Shown here piece by piece: positions 16,507-25,780 of a stretch of 64,000 bases of DNA. The notes beneath the pieces are model-generated. The model had not been told where the DNA came from and made no database searches. It saw nothing but the letters and a program-made list of their open reading frames with translations. Position 1 is the first letter of the stretch. Every line of letters starts with the position of its first letter. The DNA is from JAUVUV01 sp964548275 (lineage in GTDB: Bacteria; Gemmatimonadota; Glassbacteria; GWA2-58-10). Where the stretch lies: NCBI GenBank assembly GCA_964548275.1, contig CAZJQI010000017.1, positions 8,987 to 72,986 of the forward strand, read 5' to 3'. A program made the position numbers and the translations under genes.

Positions 16507-17925
16507 TCATCGCTGCTTGCGGCAGAGCTCCAGGGCGCTGGTGGTCACGTAGTACTTGGCCATAAGGTTGGTATACTCCCACTCAGGCAGCGGCTCGCCT
16601 TCCAGAATCTTGAGGAAACTGCCCGTCACCTGGCCGAAATGCGCCTCATGGCCTATCCTGTACTTACCAGGTATGTCGATCCGCCACTCTTCTTTCTCTT
16701 TCACCACAGAGACGCCCGGGTATTTTCCTTGATTCACCTTAGCGATAAAGGCTTTGAGCGGCTCCTCGACTGCCGACAGATTGACCCCGGGTGCGGGTCT
16801 CACATATAGTTCGGGCCGGTAGTTCTGCTCAGGTCCCTGCTGTACCAGCACATGAGCCTTTGTCCCCTTGATAATCGAGAAATGGGTGTCTCCGGTACCT
16901 TCCGGGGCCTGGAAATTCCAGACCACCTCGAGGCCCACGTTGATTCCCCTGAGCTTGAAATTCATCCTGCCGTTACAGAAATAGTGAAGCCTGCCCTGGG
17001 CGTCCAGTTCGAACTGAGGAGGGAAATCAGGCAGCCGGGTGACTTTCTCGAACTGTTCGCGGGTCATTACAGTCGGCCAGTGCTCGGCTGAGACCATTTC
17101 GATATCGCTCTTGAAGTCTATCGGTTCATCCGGGACGAGGGTCCAGAAAGCCATATCCACCAGGTGCGTGGTCACATCCACCAGGCCCTCTCCCTGGATC
17201 TCTGTGTCGAAAAACCACCAGGGCCGCTTGTTGGGCCTTCCGGCCACCAGCTTGTAAAGATGATGTACGCTCCTCTTGACCAGCGCGGGGTCTTCCGGGA
17301 TGCCCTCGATCAGGGTGCCGAAAGTGGCCTCATCCGCAACAATCATCTGCTGCAGGATGGTGGTAATCTCGTGGCGTTCGGTCATGATATCATAGACCAC
17401 CCTGCCGCTGGATTGTGCCTCGGCGATTACCTGTTCCAGAACTGGCAGCTTGGCGGCCTCGATCACCCAGGGCTTATCCGAAAGCACGTTGAACCCGCCT
17501 TTGACACAGGCGAGTATCCTGTCGATCTTGGGCTTGTTCTTGCCGGAGAGCACCGCGATATCGCCGAATTTCTCCTCGAGCATTATTTTCTCACACTCCG
17601 GGCCGAGGCAGATATGGTAGCGCCAGGAAGCCGGATCTTCTGAACGGGTGTTAAACGGAGTGACCCGGGCCATGTGGTCGACAAAATCATCCCCCACCGG
17701 CGCGTAGATTCCGACAAGCGAGGAAACACCCTCGTAGTTTGGGGGCTTGAAAACAAGGGCGGCGTGGAAATGTCCCGGATCGAGAACCACAAAGCGGTGC
17801 TTACTGTCCATTTCCGCTTTTTGAGGCTCCTTCAAGCTTTGTTCAGGGCCGGGAGCGCACCCCTGAAAGGCCAGAACAATGGCAAAAAGAAAGGCAAAAA
17901 ACAGCAGAAAATTTGGTTTCAACAT
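16507..17925 (-). CDS. lipoprotein Gfo/Idh/MocA-type putative oxidoreductase
   Basis: A 472-residue protein with a lipoprotein signal peptide (FLLFFAFLFAIVLAFQGC; lipobox before Cys). The mature part resembles the subfamily with the 'putative oxidoreductase C-terminal' domain: DPGHFHAALVFK at the start, VLSDKPWVIE in place of the usual EKP, and DVTTHLVDMAFW. The Rossmann nucleotide motif is atypical, so cofactor binding is uncertain. The ATG at 17925 is favoured by GGGGG six bases upstream over the TTG at 17931. It is an extracytoplasmic enzyme, perhaps sugar oxidation or hydrolysis. It is divergent from a Tat-exported Gfo/Idh/MocA gene, hinting at a common sugar substrate. Confidence 0.82.
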   Translation of the reverse strand: MLKPNFLLFFAFLFAIVLAFQGCAPGPEQSLKEPQKAEMDSKHRFVVLDPGHFHAALVFKPPNYEGVSSLVGIYAPVGDDFVDHMARVTPFNTRSEDPASWRYHICLGPECEKIMLEEKFGDIAVLSGKNKPKIDRILACVKGGFNVLSDKPWVIEAAKLPVLEQVIAEAQSSGRVVYDIMTERHEITTILQQMIVADEATFGTLIEGIPEDPALVKRSVHHLYKLVAGRPNKRPWWFFDTEIQGEGLVDVTTHLVDMAFWTLVPDEPIDFKSDIEMVSAEHWPTVMTREQFEKVTRLPDFPPQFELDAQGRLHYFCNGRMNFKLRGINVGLEVVWNFQAPEGTGDTHFSIIKGTKAHVLVQQGPEQNYRPELYVRPAPGVNLSAVEEPLKAFIAKVNQGKYPGVSVVKEKEEWRIDIPGKYRIGHEAHFGQVTGSFLKILEGEPLPEWEYTNLMAKYYVTTSALELCRKQR

Positions 17926-18240
17926 TTCCAACCCCCTCAGAGATTGATTAGAGTTAATCCTGAAATCTTAAAGCTGAATTTTCTCACAGATCAGAAACCA
18001 AGCCACCCGCCAGGCAGCAAACGGTTCCCCGAACTCAAAATAAGCCGCTTTTCAAGTTAGATCAAGGATAGCCTGAACCGTGCGCGCGGCTCACTCGATA
18101 CCCCTTCTCTTAAGCTTGACACTTCAGGCATCGGATGCTATAAAGGTTTAGATAAAAGTCATCATCCTTGCTTTTTTCTCAAATGTTCCTTTTTCGTCCA
18201 GTATTTCCTGTTCATCTCAGCCGTTGCTGGAGGCCCCAGA
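17926..18240. other. divergent promoter region
   Basis: 315 bp between two divergent oxidoreductase genes. It contains a strong plus-strand promoter (18116-18144) and no ORF. The leader of the plus-strand gene can fold CTGG/CCAG around its own ribosome site just before the ATG. Confidence 0.6.
18116..18144 (+). promoter_or_regulatory. sigma70-type promoter
   Basis: Consensus -35 TTGACA (18116-18121) and -10 TATAAA (18139-18144) are separated by exactly 17 bp. Transcription would start near 18151, giving a 90-nt leader to the Gfo/Idh/MocA gene. Confidence 0.7.
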
Positions 18241-19419
18241 ATGAATGAAAAACGTCTGGTAAACCGCCGCAATTTCCTTCAAAAAAGTACTATAGCAATT
18301 TCTGCCCCGGCTGTTCTCGGCCTTTCGAGCAGTCTGCTGGGCAAGGAGCCAGCCGAGGTCAAATTCGCCATGATCGGCACCGGCGGCAGAGGAAGGCACC
18401 TTCTCGGGGTGGCTCTCAAAGTACCCGGCACGCGGGTCACCGCACTCTGCGATATCGACCCGGACTCCCTGGACCAGGCCCTGAAAGCCTCAGGCAGCCA
18501 CAAGCCCAAGACCTATACCAACTACCGCAAGCTCCTCGAGCAGAAAGATATCGAGGCTGTAATCGTGGCCACTCCGCCGTACCTGCACAAGGCAATGATA
18601 ATCGACGTGCTAGCCTCCGGGAGACACTGCTATGCGGAAAAGCCAATGGCACTCACCGTGCACGACCTGGACGCAGTAGTGGAGACAGCCAGATCCTCCA
18701 AGGGGATCCTGCAGATCGGCCAGCAGCTGCGTTACCAGAAGCAGTTCCGGCAGCTCATGCCGAGAATCCACAATGGCGAATTAGGCAAGATCGGCTTTAT
18801 CCGCGGCCAGCGCTACGGGGACTGGAACGGCCCTGGCTCGCGAGGCGCGATGAAATGGCTCTGGACAATCGAGGAATCCGGGGACCAGATAGTGGAGCAG
18901 TCGGTGCACGAGCTGGACGTGCTCAACTGGATCATGAACGACCATCCGATACGCATTGCCGGCCTGGGCGGGCAGAACATAATCCACGACCCGGAAGGCG
19001 CCAATGTGTTCGACACCTATGGCCTGACATTAGAATATCCGGGAGAGCGCCACGCGGTATTTTCTATGATCAAGTATGCGCCCTACAGCCACAACATGGG
19101 TGGAAGGATAATCAACGCATACGGGGAAAAAGGCTCTGTGGACGTGCAGCTGAGCGATCCGTGCACAATCGTCTGGCGCGGCAAGGACGCGCCTCCTGCT
19201 GAGAAAGTCCACGCGCCGGATTTTGATTTCGGCCAAGAGAGCATGAAGGATTTTTTCCGCTGTATCCGCGAGGGCGACAAGCCGTTTTGTGACGCCCAGA
19301 TCGGCCGAATGACAGCCTTGACCGCACTGCTTGGCCGCAAGGCAATGTACGAGCGGCGGGTGGTTACCTGGGAGGATCTGCTCAGGGAGGGCGCGCCGAT
19401 AAAACCGATAAAGGGCTAA
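18241..19419 (+). CDS. Tat-exported Gfo/Idh/MocA oxidoreductase
   Basis: A 392-residue NAD(P)-dependent sugar oxidoreductase family member. A twin-arginine signal (NRRNFLQKS, residues 8-16, then a hydrophobic stretch) sends the folded enzyme across the membrane. The Rossmann loop is IGTGGRGRHLL; the catalytic EKP motif is in CYAEKPMAL at about 132-140; QSVHELDVLNW contains the usual downstream His/Asp. The family oxidises sugars or inositols or acts on glycosides. TGGAGG precedes the ATG. It is followed 51 bp later by a Tat-exported TIM-barrel isomerase, and the two probably act in series on one periplasmic sugar. Confidence 0.9.
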   Translation: MNEKRLVNRRNFLQKSTIAISAPAVLGLSSSLLGKEPAEVKFAMIGTGGRGRHLLGVALKVPGTRVTALCDIDPDSLDQALKASGSHKPKTYTNYRKLLEQKDIEAVIVATPPYLHKAMIIDVLASGRHCYAEKPMALTVHDLDAVVETARSSKGILQIGQQLRYQKQFRQLMPRIHNGELGKIGFIRGQRYGDWNGPGSRGAMKWLWTIEESGDQIVEQSVHELDVLNWIMNDHPIRIAGLGGQNIIHDPEGANVFDTYGLTLEYPGERHAVFSMIKYAPYSHNMGGRIINAYGEKGSVDVQLSDPCTIVWRGKDAPPAEKVHAPDFDFGQESMKDFFRCIREGDKPFCDAQIGRMTALTALLGRKAMYERRVVTWEDLLREGAPIKPIKG

Positions 19420-19470
19420 CTAGTTTTTCAGCTTTCAATTGACATCATCACTTTTCTTTAAGGAGGCGTT

Positions 19471-20364
19471 ATGGGAATCAACAGGCGTGACTTTCTCCTA
19501 AGCGGGGCCGCTGCTGTGGCCTCGGCGGCAGTGACAGCCACAGGTGTGCAGGCCCAGGGCTCGAAAATGGGCTCGGACACACTGCCTCTGCGGATCGGGA
19601 TGACAGACTGGAACCTGGGCGAGCGCGGCAAGACAGAGAAAATCGAGCTGGCGCGCAGGATCGGCCTGGACGGCGTTCAGGTGAGTATCCTCTACCCCGA
19701 GGACGGCAGCCTTCACCTGAGATGCCCCGAATTGCAGGCCGAATACCGCAAGGTGGCACTTGACAACGGGGTGCAGATCTGCTCCCTGGCGATCGGCAAC
19801 CTCGGCCCTGGCGGGCCTTTCAAGAACGAGCCCATGGGCGTGCTGAGAGTGGCAGACGCGATCGAGGTGGCGCGCAATCTCGGCACCAACGACATCCTTT
19901 TGCCCATGTTCAGGAACAGAGTTCCCCAGGACGACGCCGAGTTCACCAGGATTATAAACTCTTTCAAGGAACTTGCGCTGATTGCGGAAAAGCACGAGGT
20001 GGTGGTTGCTTTGGAGACCTCGATGTCAGCCGAGGAGCACCTTCGCATTATCGACGGTGTCGGCTCGCCCTGGATCGGCGTGTACATGGACCCTTACAAC
20101 TGCTGCTATTACGGGCACGATCCGCTGAAAGACATCCCGCTTCTTAAAGACCATATTCACCAGGTGCACGTGAAAAACGGCGAATCCCTGATGAGCCAGC
20201 CCAGCGAGAGGAAATACGAATGGCCGGATGTGGCCGAGCTGCTTTACAAGGTGGGCTACAAGGGATGGTACGTGCTGGAGACCAGCGCCCCGAGCGGTGA
20301 TCTGATTGCCGACACGCGGAAGAATATCGAGTACGTGCGGCAGCAATTTAAAATTCCTGCCTGA
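19471..20364 (+). CDS. Tat-exported sugar phosphate isomerase/epimerase-like TIM barrel
   Basis: The 297-residue protein is of the xylose-isomerase-like AP-endonuclease 2 superfamily. It has a Tat signal (NRRDFLLSG then a hydrophobic Ala-rich segment, cleavage near VQAQG). Core signs are GLDGVQVSI, metal-site Glu in VVALETSMS, the aspartate region GVYMDPYNC, HIHQVHVKNGE and the late WYVLETS. These carry metal-binding Glu/Asp/His of the fold. A strong AAGGAGG precedes the ATG. It shares transcription with the upstream Gfo/Idh/MocA gene and ends at a long hairpin. Likely a secreted keto/aldose isomerase; the true substrate is unknown. Confidence 0.9.
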   Translation: MGINRRDFLLSGAAAVASAAVTATGVQAQGSKMGSDTLPLRIGMTDWNLGERGKTEKIELARRIGLDGVQVSILYPEDGSLHLRCPELQAEYRKVALDNGVQICSLAIGNLGPGGPFKNEPMGVLRVADAIEVARNLGTNDILLPMFRNRVPQDDAEFTRIINSFKELALIAEKHEVVVALETSMSAEEHLRIIDGVGSPWIGVYMDPYNCCYYGHDPLKDIPLLKDHIHQVHVKNGESLMSQPSERKYEWPDVAELLYKVGYKGWYVLETSAPSGDLIADTRKNIEYVRQQFKIPA

Positions 20365-20395
20365 CAGGGAGCCCTTTGCATTGAGTGCAGGAGAC

Positions 20396-20446
20396 GCGGG
20401 CCGGCATACATATTGCGCACATTTAGCAATATGTATGCCGGCCCGC
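20396..20446. terminator. perfect 21-bp hairpin between convergent genes
   Basis: A perfect 21-bp inverted repeat (arms 20396-20416 and 20426-20446; arm begins GCGGGCCGGCATACATATTG) with a 9-nt loop GCACATTTA. It lacks a T run but lies exactly between two converging genes, so it could end both transcripts. It may also be a dispersed palindrome. Confidence 0.6.
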
Positions 20447-20532
20447 ACTGCTCTGGAATTAGAAAAAGCCGAATAGGCAGTAATCCGGCAATAAAGCTGT
20501 GGTATTGTAAAACAACCTTTTCTCGAAAAAAC

Positions 20533-22944
20533 CTAAAAATAAACCTTCGTTTTTATTTTGCCGTCCAGGTTCATCTCCAGCACTGCCACTCTTTTCTTCG
20601 CGTCATAGCTCACCCCGGTTTCCGGAGTCACCTTTTTCGGCATCGGGCAATTGCGGATCTCGACCCGGGCTGTGCCGAAGCCCTCCAGGGTGAATGTTAG
20701 CGAACGCCTTTTTTCATCCCACTCGTTGCCGAAAAACTCCACGTCTGTGGGCACTACCAGCATCGGCCGGCTGCCCACCAGTATCGCCTCGATTGCCTGG
20801 CCGCTGAGCCAGTCGAGCCTGCGGTAGGAGAGAAGTTTCGTGAGCGGCTCGTTGAAATTGATCGCCCGCGCGAAAAGATGGGGATCGAGAAAATAGAAAT
20901 ACCTTCCACTGACAGCATTGGCGCTCCACCACCCTCCAGGACTGGTGTAGGTAAAGGGATCGAAATCCGCCCAGTCCGGAAGATAGCGCTCGAGGTTGTC
21001 ATAGGTAAGCTTCGCCACTCTCTCATTGAGTCCGAAATCGGTCAGGAACAGGCTGTGCTCCGGTATACAGGCACTCAGGTTGTAGGGAGAACTGTCATCC
21101 GGGCGGGTAATCTCGTGGAGCACGTAGGTTTCGAGCCGGTCGACCCCGGTCAGTTCCTCGAAATCGTATTTCAGGAAACCCTTGCCTGTGTCAGGCGGGA
21201 AAGAGGAGGCGAGATCGTGGAAATATTTCTGAAGAGTCCACTGGACGTAAAAAGCGACCATGGTTTTGGAGGCGAGATACTTTGTCTGGCGGTATTGATC
21301 GAGATAACCGAGATCGCGCGCCAGGCGGGCGTAAGCCAGAAGCCCCGACCAGCCGTTACGCATGCAGTCGTAGTCTGTGAGGTTGCCCCGGGGGTCGGTG
21401 GTACTGCAGCAGATCGCCCAGTCGTTGTAAATCTCCATGTAATTGCGCAGGGCTGTCCAGAGTTCCCAGCGCTCGCGGGCCAGGCGGAGGCCTTTGGCCC
21501 TGTGGCCGAAATACCGGTAGGCCCATAGGCCGGCAAGCTGGAACCCATTGTACCAGTCAGAGTCGTAGGAGGTTTTGCCCCGTTGGGCGAACACTGTGCT
21601 GTCCCGGGCGTAGCTCGCCAGAGCCACCGGGTCCTCGAAATAAAAGTAAAGCTCATCCCGGACTCTATCGATCCCCGGTTCTGCCAACTCTTTCAGCGCC
21701 CTTTTGCGCTTCCCCTCTGGCAGTGACCAGGTAGCCCAGGCGAGCAGCCGAAGGTTGTGCATGGTGTCCATCACATCATCCGGGTCGTAGTCGTGGTCGC
21801 CGGGCCAGGTCCAGAGGGGATTGCGGATATAGGCCTCCAGCGCCTCCTCGATCCGAGAGATTCCCTGAACGCCTTTCACCCTCACAGGTGCGAGGGTTTT
21901 ATCCACGTAATCACAGGCCGGGATGCGATAGGTCAGCTCGCTGCCTTCCACATAGTCCAGCACTCCGTAATGGGTTGGATAGCCGGTCTCGACCAACCGC
22001 CCCTCGATAGAAACCGGGTAGCCGCCCTTTTGCGCCATCCTGACAAACGGCGGGATAGGAGCAAGCGGCTCGCCTCCGGCGTTTTCGAAAGAGACGAATT
22101 CATAGCTGTTTCTTACCTCCAGGGCGCCCGAACTGTCAAAATGGTATTGTTCACGGCAAGCCACCGGGTAATGTTCCAGGCGCCTGCGCCAGATCGAACA
22201 GGTGCGGACAACCTCTCCGGGAATTTCCTCTGTCCACGCGGCAGTCTTTTCGTTCTCGATCTTTCTCACCCCGTAGAGAGGCATCAGGATTATCTTGCCT
22301 GCAGGACCGGTAAAGCGAATATCGAGAAACTCATGGGTAACAACCTCGATCTCTGCTGGCTTGCGCTCGAAGAGAAAAAGAACGGGGCAGTCGAACGGGT
22401 ACTGGCTGCCTGCGAAATCCACCAGAAGCCAGGGCTCTGCCAGCTCACCGTCACGCGCGGCGATATAGCGCTCCCCCTCGCCACGGTGCTCCACCCCGGA
22501 GGAGAGAGGAAGGATAAAGTGCTGCCCGGTTTTCTGCTCCTCCCACGACCAGCGAAAAACCGGCTCGCTGGTCCAGTAAAGAAAACCCGGGGCCAGAAGC
22601 GATTCGTAGATTTTCAGCAGCCCCTTTTCTTCATCGGGCGAGGTGAAACTGTAGCTGCGCTCGGCACCGGTCCAGTTGAATTTTTCCTCGTAGCTGTAGG
22701 AGGAGGGCAGCACCGGCCTTCCCAAGAGAAGGTTATCCCCCATGGTGACCGAATAGACATCCGGGCCGTCTGTGATCAAACTCAGGTAGCCGAGCTTGCG
22801 GTAGCGGTAGCTCTCACCAAAAGCACCGAATCGCCCGGCCATCCGATCCACAAGCGAGGGATGCCATTGACTTTCTGCGCTGGCAACCGGATGGGGAAAA
22901 AAGAAAAGGTTAGCAAAGAGAGTCAACAAAAGAATTCGGGACAT
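20533..22944 (-). CDS. large secreted protein of unknown function
   Basis: An 803-residue protein with a clear Sec signal peptide (MSRILLLTLFANLFFF... cleavage near VASA). The mature N-terminal 300 residues are beta-rich (GYLSLITDGPDVYSV, SYSFTSPDEEKG), and the middle from about 370 to 680 is helical with many Trp/Tyr (WTWPGDHDYDPDDV, WYNGFQLAGLWAYRYFG). That arrangement suggests an alpha/alpha-toroid like those in polysaccharide lyases and glycosidases, followed by a C-terminal beta domain (VRVEIRNCPMPKK). I could not name the family or catalytic residues. GGAGG lies before the ATG. The carbohydrate neighbourhood fits a polysaccharide-active role, but this is inference. Confidence 0.7.
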   Translation of the reverse strand: MSRILLLTLFANLFFFPHPVASAESQWHPSLVDRMAGRFGAFGESYRYRKLGYLSLITDGPDVYSVTMGDNLLLGRPVLPSSYSYEEKFNWTGAERSYSFTSPDEEKGLLKIYESLLAPGFLYWTSEPVFRWSWEEQKTGQHFILPLSSGVEHRGEGERYIAARDGELAEPWLLVDFAGSQYPFDCPVLFLFERKPAEIEVVTHEFLDIRFTGPAGKIILMPLYGVRKIENEKTAAWTEEIPGEVVRTCSIWRRRLEHYPVACREQYHFDSSGALEVRNSYEFVSFENAGGEPLAPIPPFVRMAQKGGYPVSIEGRLVETGYPTHYGVLDYVEGSELTYRIPACDYVDKTLAPVRVKGVQGISRIEEALEAYIRNPLWTWPGDHDYDPDDVMDTMHNLRLLAWATWSLPEGKRKRALKELAEPGIDRVRDELYFYFEDPVALASYARDSTVFAQRGKTSYDSDWYNGFQLAGLWAYRYFGHRAKGLRLARERWELWTALRNYMEIYNDWAICCSTTDPRGNLTDYDCMRNGWSGLLAYARLARDLGYLDQYRQTKYLASKTMVAFYVQWTLQKYFHDLASSFPPDTGKGFLKYDFEELTGVDRLETYVLHEITRPDDSSPYNLSACIPEHSLFLTDFGLNERVAKLTYDNLERYLPDWADFDPFTYTSPGGWWSANAVSGRYFYFLDPHLFARAINFNEPLTKLLSYRRLDWLSGQAIEAILVGSRPMLVVPTDVEFFGNEWDEKRRSLTFTLEGFGTARVEIRNCPMPKKVTPETGVSYDAKKRVAVLEMNLDGKIKTKVYF

Positions 22945-23192
22945 GGGTACCTCCGGGGATAATATTCGGCTAACGTTTCAGGTTGTATTCTTAGACGATC
23001 AAAAAGACAGGAGAGAAATCCAGTTGTATTTTTTGTCCGGTTCAGTTTGAAACAAGCATTCGGCCCCTTTTGCCGGCTGGTTGATGGCTGTTTTTTCTAT
23101 TAAGCTGATTGGTTGTCGATCAGATCGAGGGTACCACCGGAACACGTTTTCTAATCCCTGGATTAAAGAAACCACTGCTGGCAATCTTGAGC

Positions 23193-23726
23193 TCAGGCCA
23201 GGGCTTCGAGAGTAAAATCCATGTTCAGTCTGTCGCAAAGGGTGGCAATCTCCTCCCTGAGCTTACGCACCGGAACCTCCGCTGGCTTTTCGGCGGTAAT
23301 AGTCATCCGGAACATCGGGGTGCCGGTTACCGGAGCATGATGCGCCTCGGTCTCGAGGGTTTCGATATTGATTCCATGCCGGGCCAATAGTTCGGTCACC
23401 TGGAAAACGATTCCAGTTTGGTCGATTCCCACCATAACGAGATGATAGGGCACGCCTTTTTCTACCTGATATTTCGGCCTGGCTTTGGTCTTTCGCGCCG
23501 AAAGGGTGAGACCGGTTTCGAGTTCGAGATCTCTCAAACCAGAGGTAAAAGTTTCGATCTCCTTATTTTCTCCCTCCAGGAGAACCAGGATTGCGAACTC
23601 TCCTCCCAGCACGGCCATCCTGCTGTCCTCAATACTGCAGCCTTTCTTGTATGCGACCTCGCTGATCGCCTTTGCGATACCCGGGTTATCGGGCCCTATG
23701 CCTGACAGAACGAGATATTCTTTCAT
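23193..23726 (-). CDS. double ACT-domain protein (GcvR-like)
   Basis: The 177-residue protein consists of two ACT folds, at about 4-80 (YLVLSGIGPDNPGIAKAISEV) and 95-170 (HLVMVGIDQTGIVFQVTELLARHGINIETL). This is the architecture of glycine-cleavage regulator GcvR and of amino-acid-sensing regulators. The ATG at 23726 with GAGG five bases upstream is preferred over the in-frame TTG at 23747. No DNA-binding domain is present, so regulation would be by protein partner. A gcvT gene lies far away in this window, without other gcv genes next to either. Confidence 0.85.
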   Translation of the reverse strand: MKEYLVLSGIGPDNPGIAKAISEVAYKKGCSIEDSRMAVLGGEFAILVLLEGENKEIETFTSGLRDLELETGLTLSARKTKARPKYQVEKGVPYHLVMVGIDQTGIVFQVTELLARHGINIETLETEAHHAPVTGTPMFRMTITAEKPAEVPVRKLREEIATLCDRLNMDFTLEALA

Positions 23727-23986
23727 CAAATCCTCATAACTTTTCAATGACCAGTGAAAAGGATAAATTAAAAACTCTTTTGTTATCTTTCATTATAAGT
23801 CCTTCTGAAATCAGGTGTCAATGCCGTAAAGACAGGCTGGCGCCAGAGAGCATTTGACTTTCGAAAGTTATGCTTTAACTTAATATGTTTATAAATAGAG
23901 GCTACAAGAATAGACCTCCGTGCTGCCCTGGATGGTGGTGCGGGTATTGTTTTGCCTTTAAAAGATTAGAAAATGCGAGGAAAATC

Positions 23987-25258
23987 ATGCCCAAGATACT
24001 GCTGATAATCCTGCTTCTTGCACCTTTTATGGCCTGGGACGCAGCGGTTTATGTGATGCGTATGGCTGGTGACACTTCCACTGAGCGTCGAAGTGAAATC
24101 CTGCGCCATTTCAATGAAAATGATATCGAGGTGGGAAGAGAGCATGTTATCCGTCACAACCGTCTTTTTCCGTTTTCCAGGTTTCTTTTTTACGTTTTTT
24201 ACGCTGCCCTTCTATTCGGCGGCCTGGGTGCCAGGCTGGAAAGCTGGCTTCTGGCGCCAACAGGAGGACACTGGTACCTGGCCCTGCCTCTGTTTGTCCT
24301 GGTGCTGCTGGCAGTGCAGATCCTGATCTATATGCCGCTTTCGGCATACCGGGAATTCGTGATTGAACGCGAGATGGGGCTTTCCACAATCACGCTCGGG
24401 ACCTGGCTGGCCGACCGGGCTAAATCCCTTGTTCTCAACTGGATAATAGTCACTATTATCGCTCTGCCGGTGCTTGCTCTGATCAAGGGGCTGCCGAATT
24501 TCTGGCCTCTTCCCGCCGCGGCGGTGATACTTGCAGTTTCGGCATTTGGGATCTGGATCAGTCCCTGGGTGATCGATCCGCTGTTTAACAAATTTACACT
24601 GTTAGAGAATGAGGAACTAGAGGGGCGGATTCGCCAGGTCAGCGCGGAGGCGGGACTCAAGGTGAAACAGGTGTATGTGGTGGACGCCAGCCGCCGCTCA
24701 CGCTATCTCAACGCCTATTTCACCGGCCTGGGCAACAGCCGCCGCGTGGTGCTTTTCGACAATCTGGTGGATGAATGCAGGGACGATGAGGTGCTCTCGG
24801 TTGTGGCGCACGAACTCGGCCACTGGCGGGAATATCACATCATGAAAGGGTTCCTTCTGGAGGTCGTGGGCGTTTTTGCCGGCCTCTGGCTGCTATGGGT
24901 TCTTTTGAACGCTGAGGCCACGAGAGGCTTTTTCGGCCTCAGTGCACAGTCGAGCCTGGTGCTGATCGTGCTTCTGCCCTTTCTTCTCAGCCTCACCGGC
25001 ACGCTGACCTCGCCTGCGATATCGGCTATTTCTCGGCGTTTCGAACGGGCTGCGGACCGGGCCGCGCTCGAACTGACTGGAGATATTCCAGCTTTTATCG
25101 AGGTGGAGAAAAAGCTCATGCGTAAGGCCAAGGCGGACCTGCTCCAGCCCAAGCTCCTGCACAGTTTCTACGGAAGCCATCCACTGGTGGAGGAGCGCAT
25201 ACGGATGGCAGAGAATTTTACCGCCGGAGACAAGTCGCTTCCTCAACCAGAGAACTGA
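23987..25258 (+). CDS. M48 family CAAX-type (Ste24-like) metalloprotease
   Basis: A 423-residue integral membrane zinc protease. The zinc motif HELGH lies at 275-279 (VVAHELGHWREYH), and the downstream third ligand region is RRFERAADRAAL. Around seven hydrophobic segments are visible, including the N-terminal MPKILLIILLLAPFMAW and WLLAPTGGHWYLALPLFVLV. This is the Ste24/HtpX fold with a large intramembrane chamber, used in membrane-protein quality control in bacteria. The ATG at 23987 is preferred, with GAGG six bases upstream, over a more distal in-frame start. No membrane partner is adjacent. Confidence 0.92.
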   Translation: MPKILLIILLLAPFMAWDAAVYVMRMAGDTSTERRSEILRHFNENDIEVGREHVIRHNRLFPFSRFLFYVFYAALLFGGLGARLESWLLAPTGGHWYLALPLFVLVLLAVQILIYMPLSAYREFVIEREMGLSTITLGTWLADRAKSLVLNWIIVTIIALPVLALIKGLPNFWPLPAAAVILAVSAFGIWISPWVIDPLFNKFTLLENEELEGRIRQVSAEAGLKVKQVYVVDASRRSRYLNAYFTGLGNSRRVVLFDNLVDECRDDEVLSVVAHELGHWREYHIMKGFLLEVVGVFAGLWLLWVLLNAEATRGFFGLSAQSSLVLIVLLPFLLSLTGTLTSPAISAISRRFERAADRAALELTGDIPAFIEVEKKLMRKAKADLLQPKLLHSFYGSHPLVEERIRMAENFTAGDKSLPQPEN

Positions 25259-25456
25259 TTTTTTGCCTGTTTCTCTGTTTTTCTTAGCCTCCTTTTCACA
25301 TCAACTGTTAATTTATTGACCTTGCCGGTGGAATGTGGTATTAGCCTGCCTTTAATACATATTTGACAACAATCATATAGTAAAAAACTTGTCTTTTCAG
25401 GTTAATCGTCATTAGCCGCCGGCTTACCCGGAAACAATGAAAATGTTTTGTTTTCT

Positions 25457-25484
25457 GTAGGGGCGCGCGGCCGTGCGCCCCTAC
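25457..25484. repeat. 28-bp palindromic repeat, complete copy
   Basis: GTAGGGGCGCGCGG (25457-25470) faces CCGTGCGCCCCTAC (25471-25484) with a single mismatch (G-T in RNA). It begins GTA and ends TAC like the copy at 45674-45701. It is intergenic. Confidence 0.75.
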
Positions 25485-25567
25485 GGGTGGTTTTTACCGA
25501 AACCATGGAATAACGCACCTTTGGTCCATTATTTAGCGTCGGTTGAGTTCAGCCTTTCGAAAAGATT

Positions 25568-25586
25568 CCCCCTTTGCAAAAGGGGG
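25568..25586. repeat. short inverted repeat CCCCCTTT...AAAGGGGG
   Basis: Eight-base arms with a three-base loop (GCA). Sequences of this type are dispersed in many bacterial genomes; only one clear copy is visible here. Confidence 0.5.
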
Positions 25587-25780
25587 GGCAGGGCAGATTT
25601 CCTCCCGCATGCATTAGTCTTAACATTTTCCTTATGCTTTGACTGGCTCCTCAATACTCTATGATGATCGTAAAATCAGTATGAGACATCGGCAAACTTG
25701 AAAATATTAGCGGCCTTCCTTAAGTTATCTAAATTGGTACAATATAAATCTTATAGTGAAAACCTGTTGAGGAGATATTG

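Larger units (their letters stand above)
25259..25780. other. intergenic region with two palindromic repeats
   Basis: A 522-bp gap between same-strand genes. It holds a 28-bp palindrome (25457-25484) and a CCCCCTTT/AAAGGGGG hairpin (25568-25586). The rest is non-coding and T-rich at its left end, with no convincing promoter near the dehydrogenase. Confidence 0.65.

Noticed and set aside
21757..22962. Plus-strand frame of 401 codons
   Set aside because: Antisense to the 803-residue secreted protein, which has a signal peptide and GGAGG ribosome site.
25350..25400. TTGACA-containing sequence as promoter for the dehydrogenase
   Set aside because: No acceptable -10 at 16-18 bp and more than 380 bp upstream of the start.
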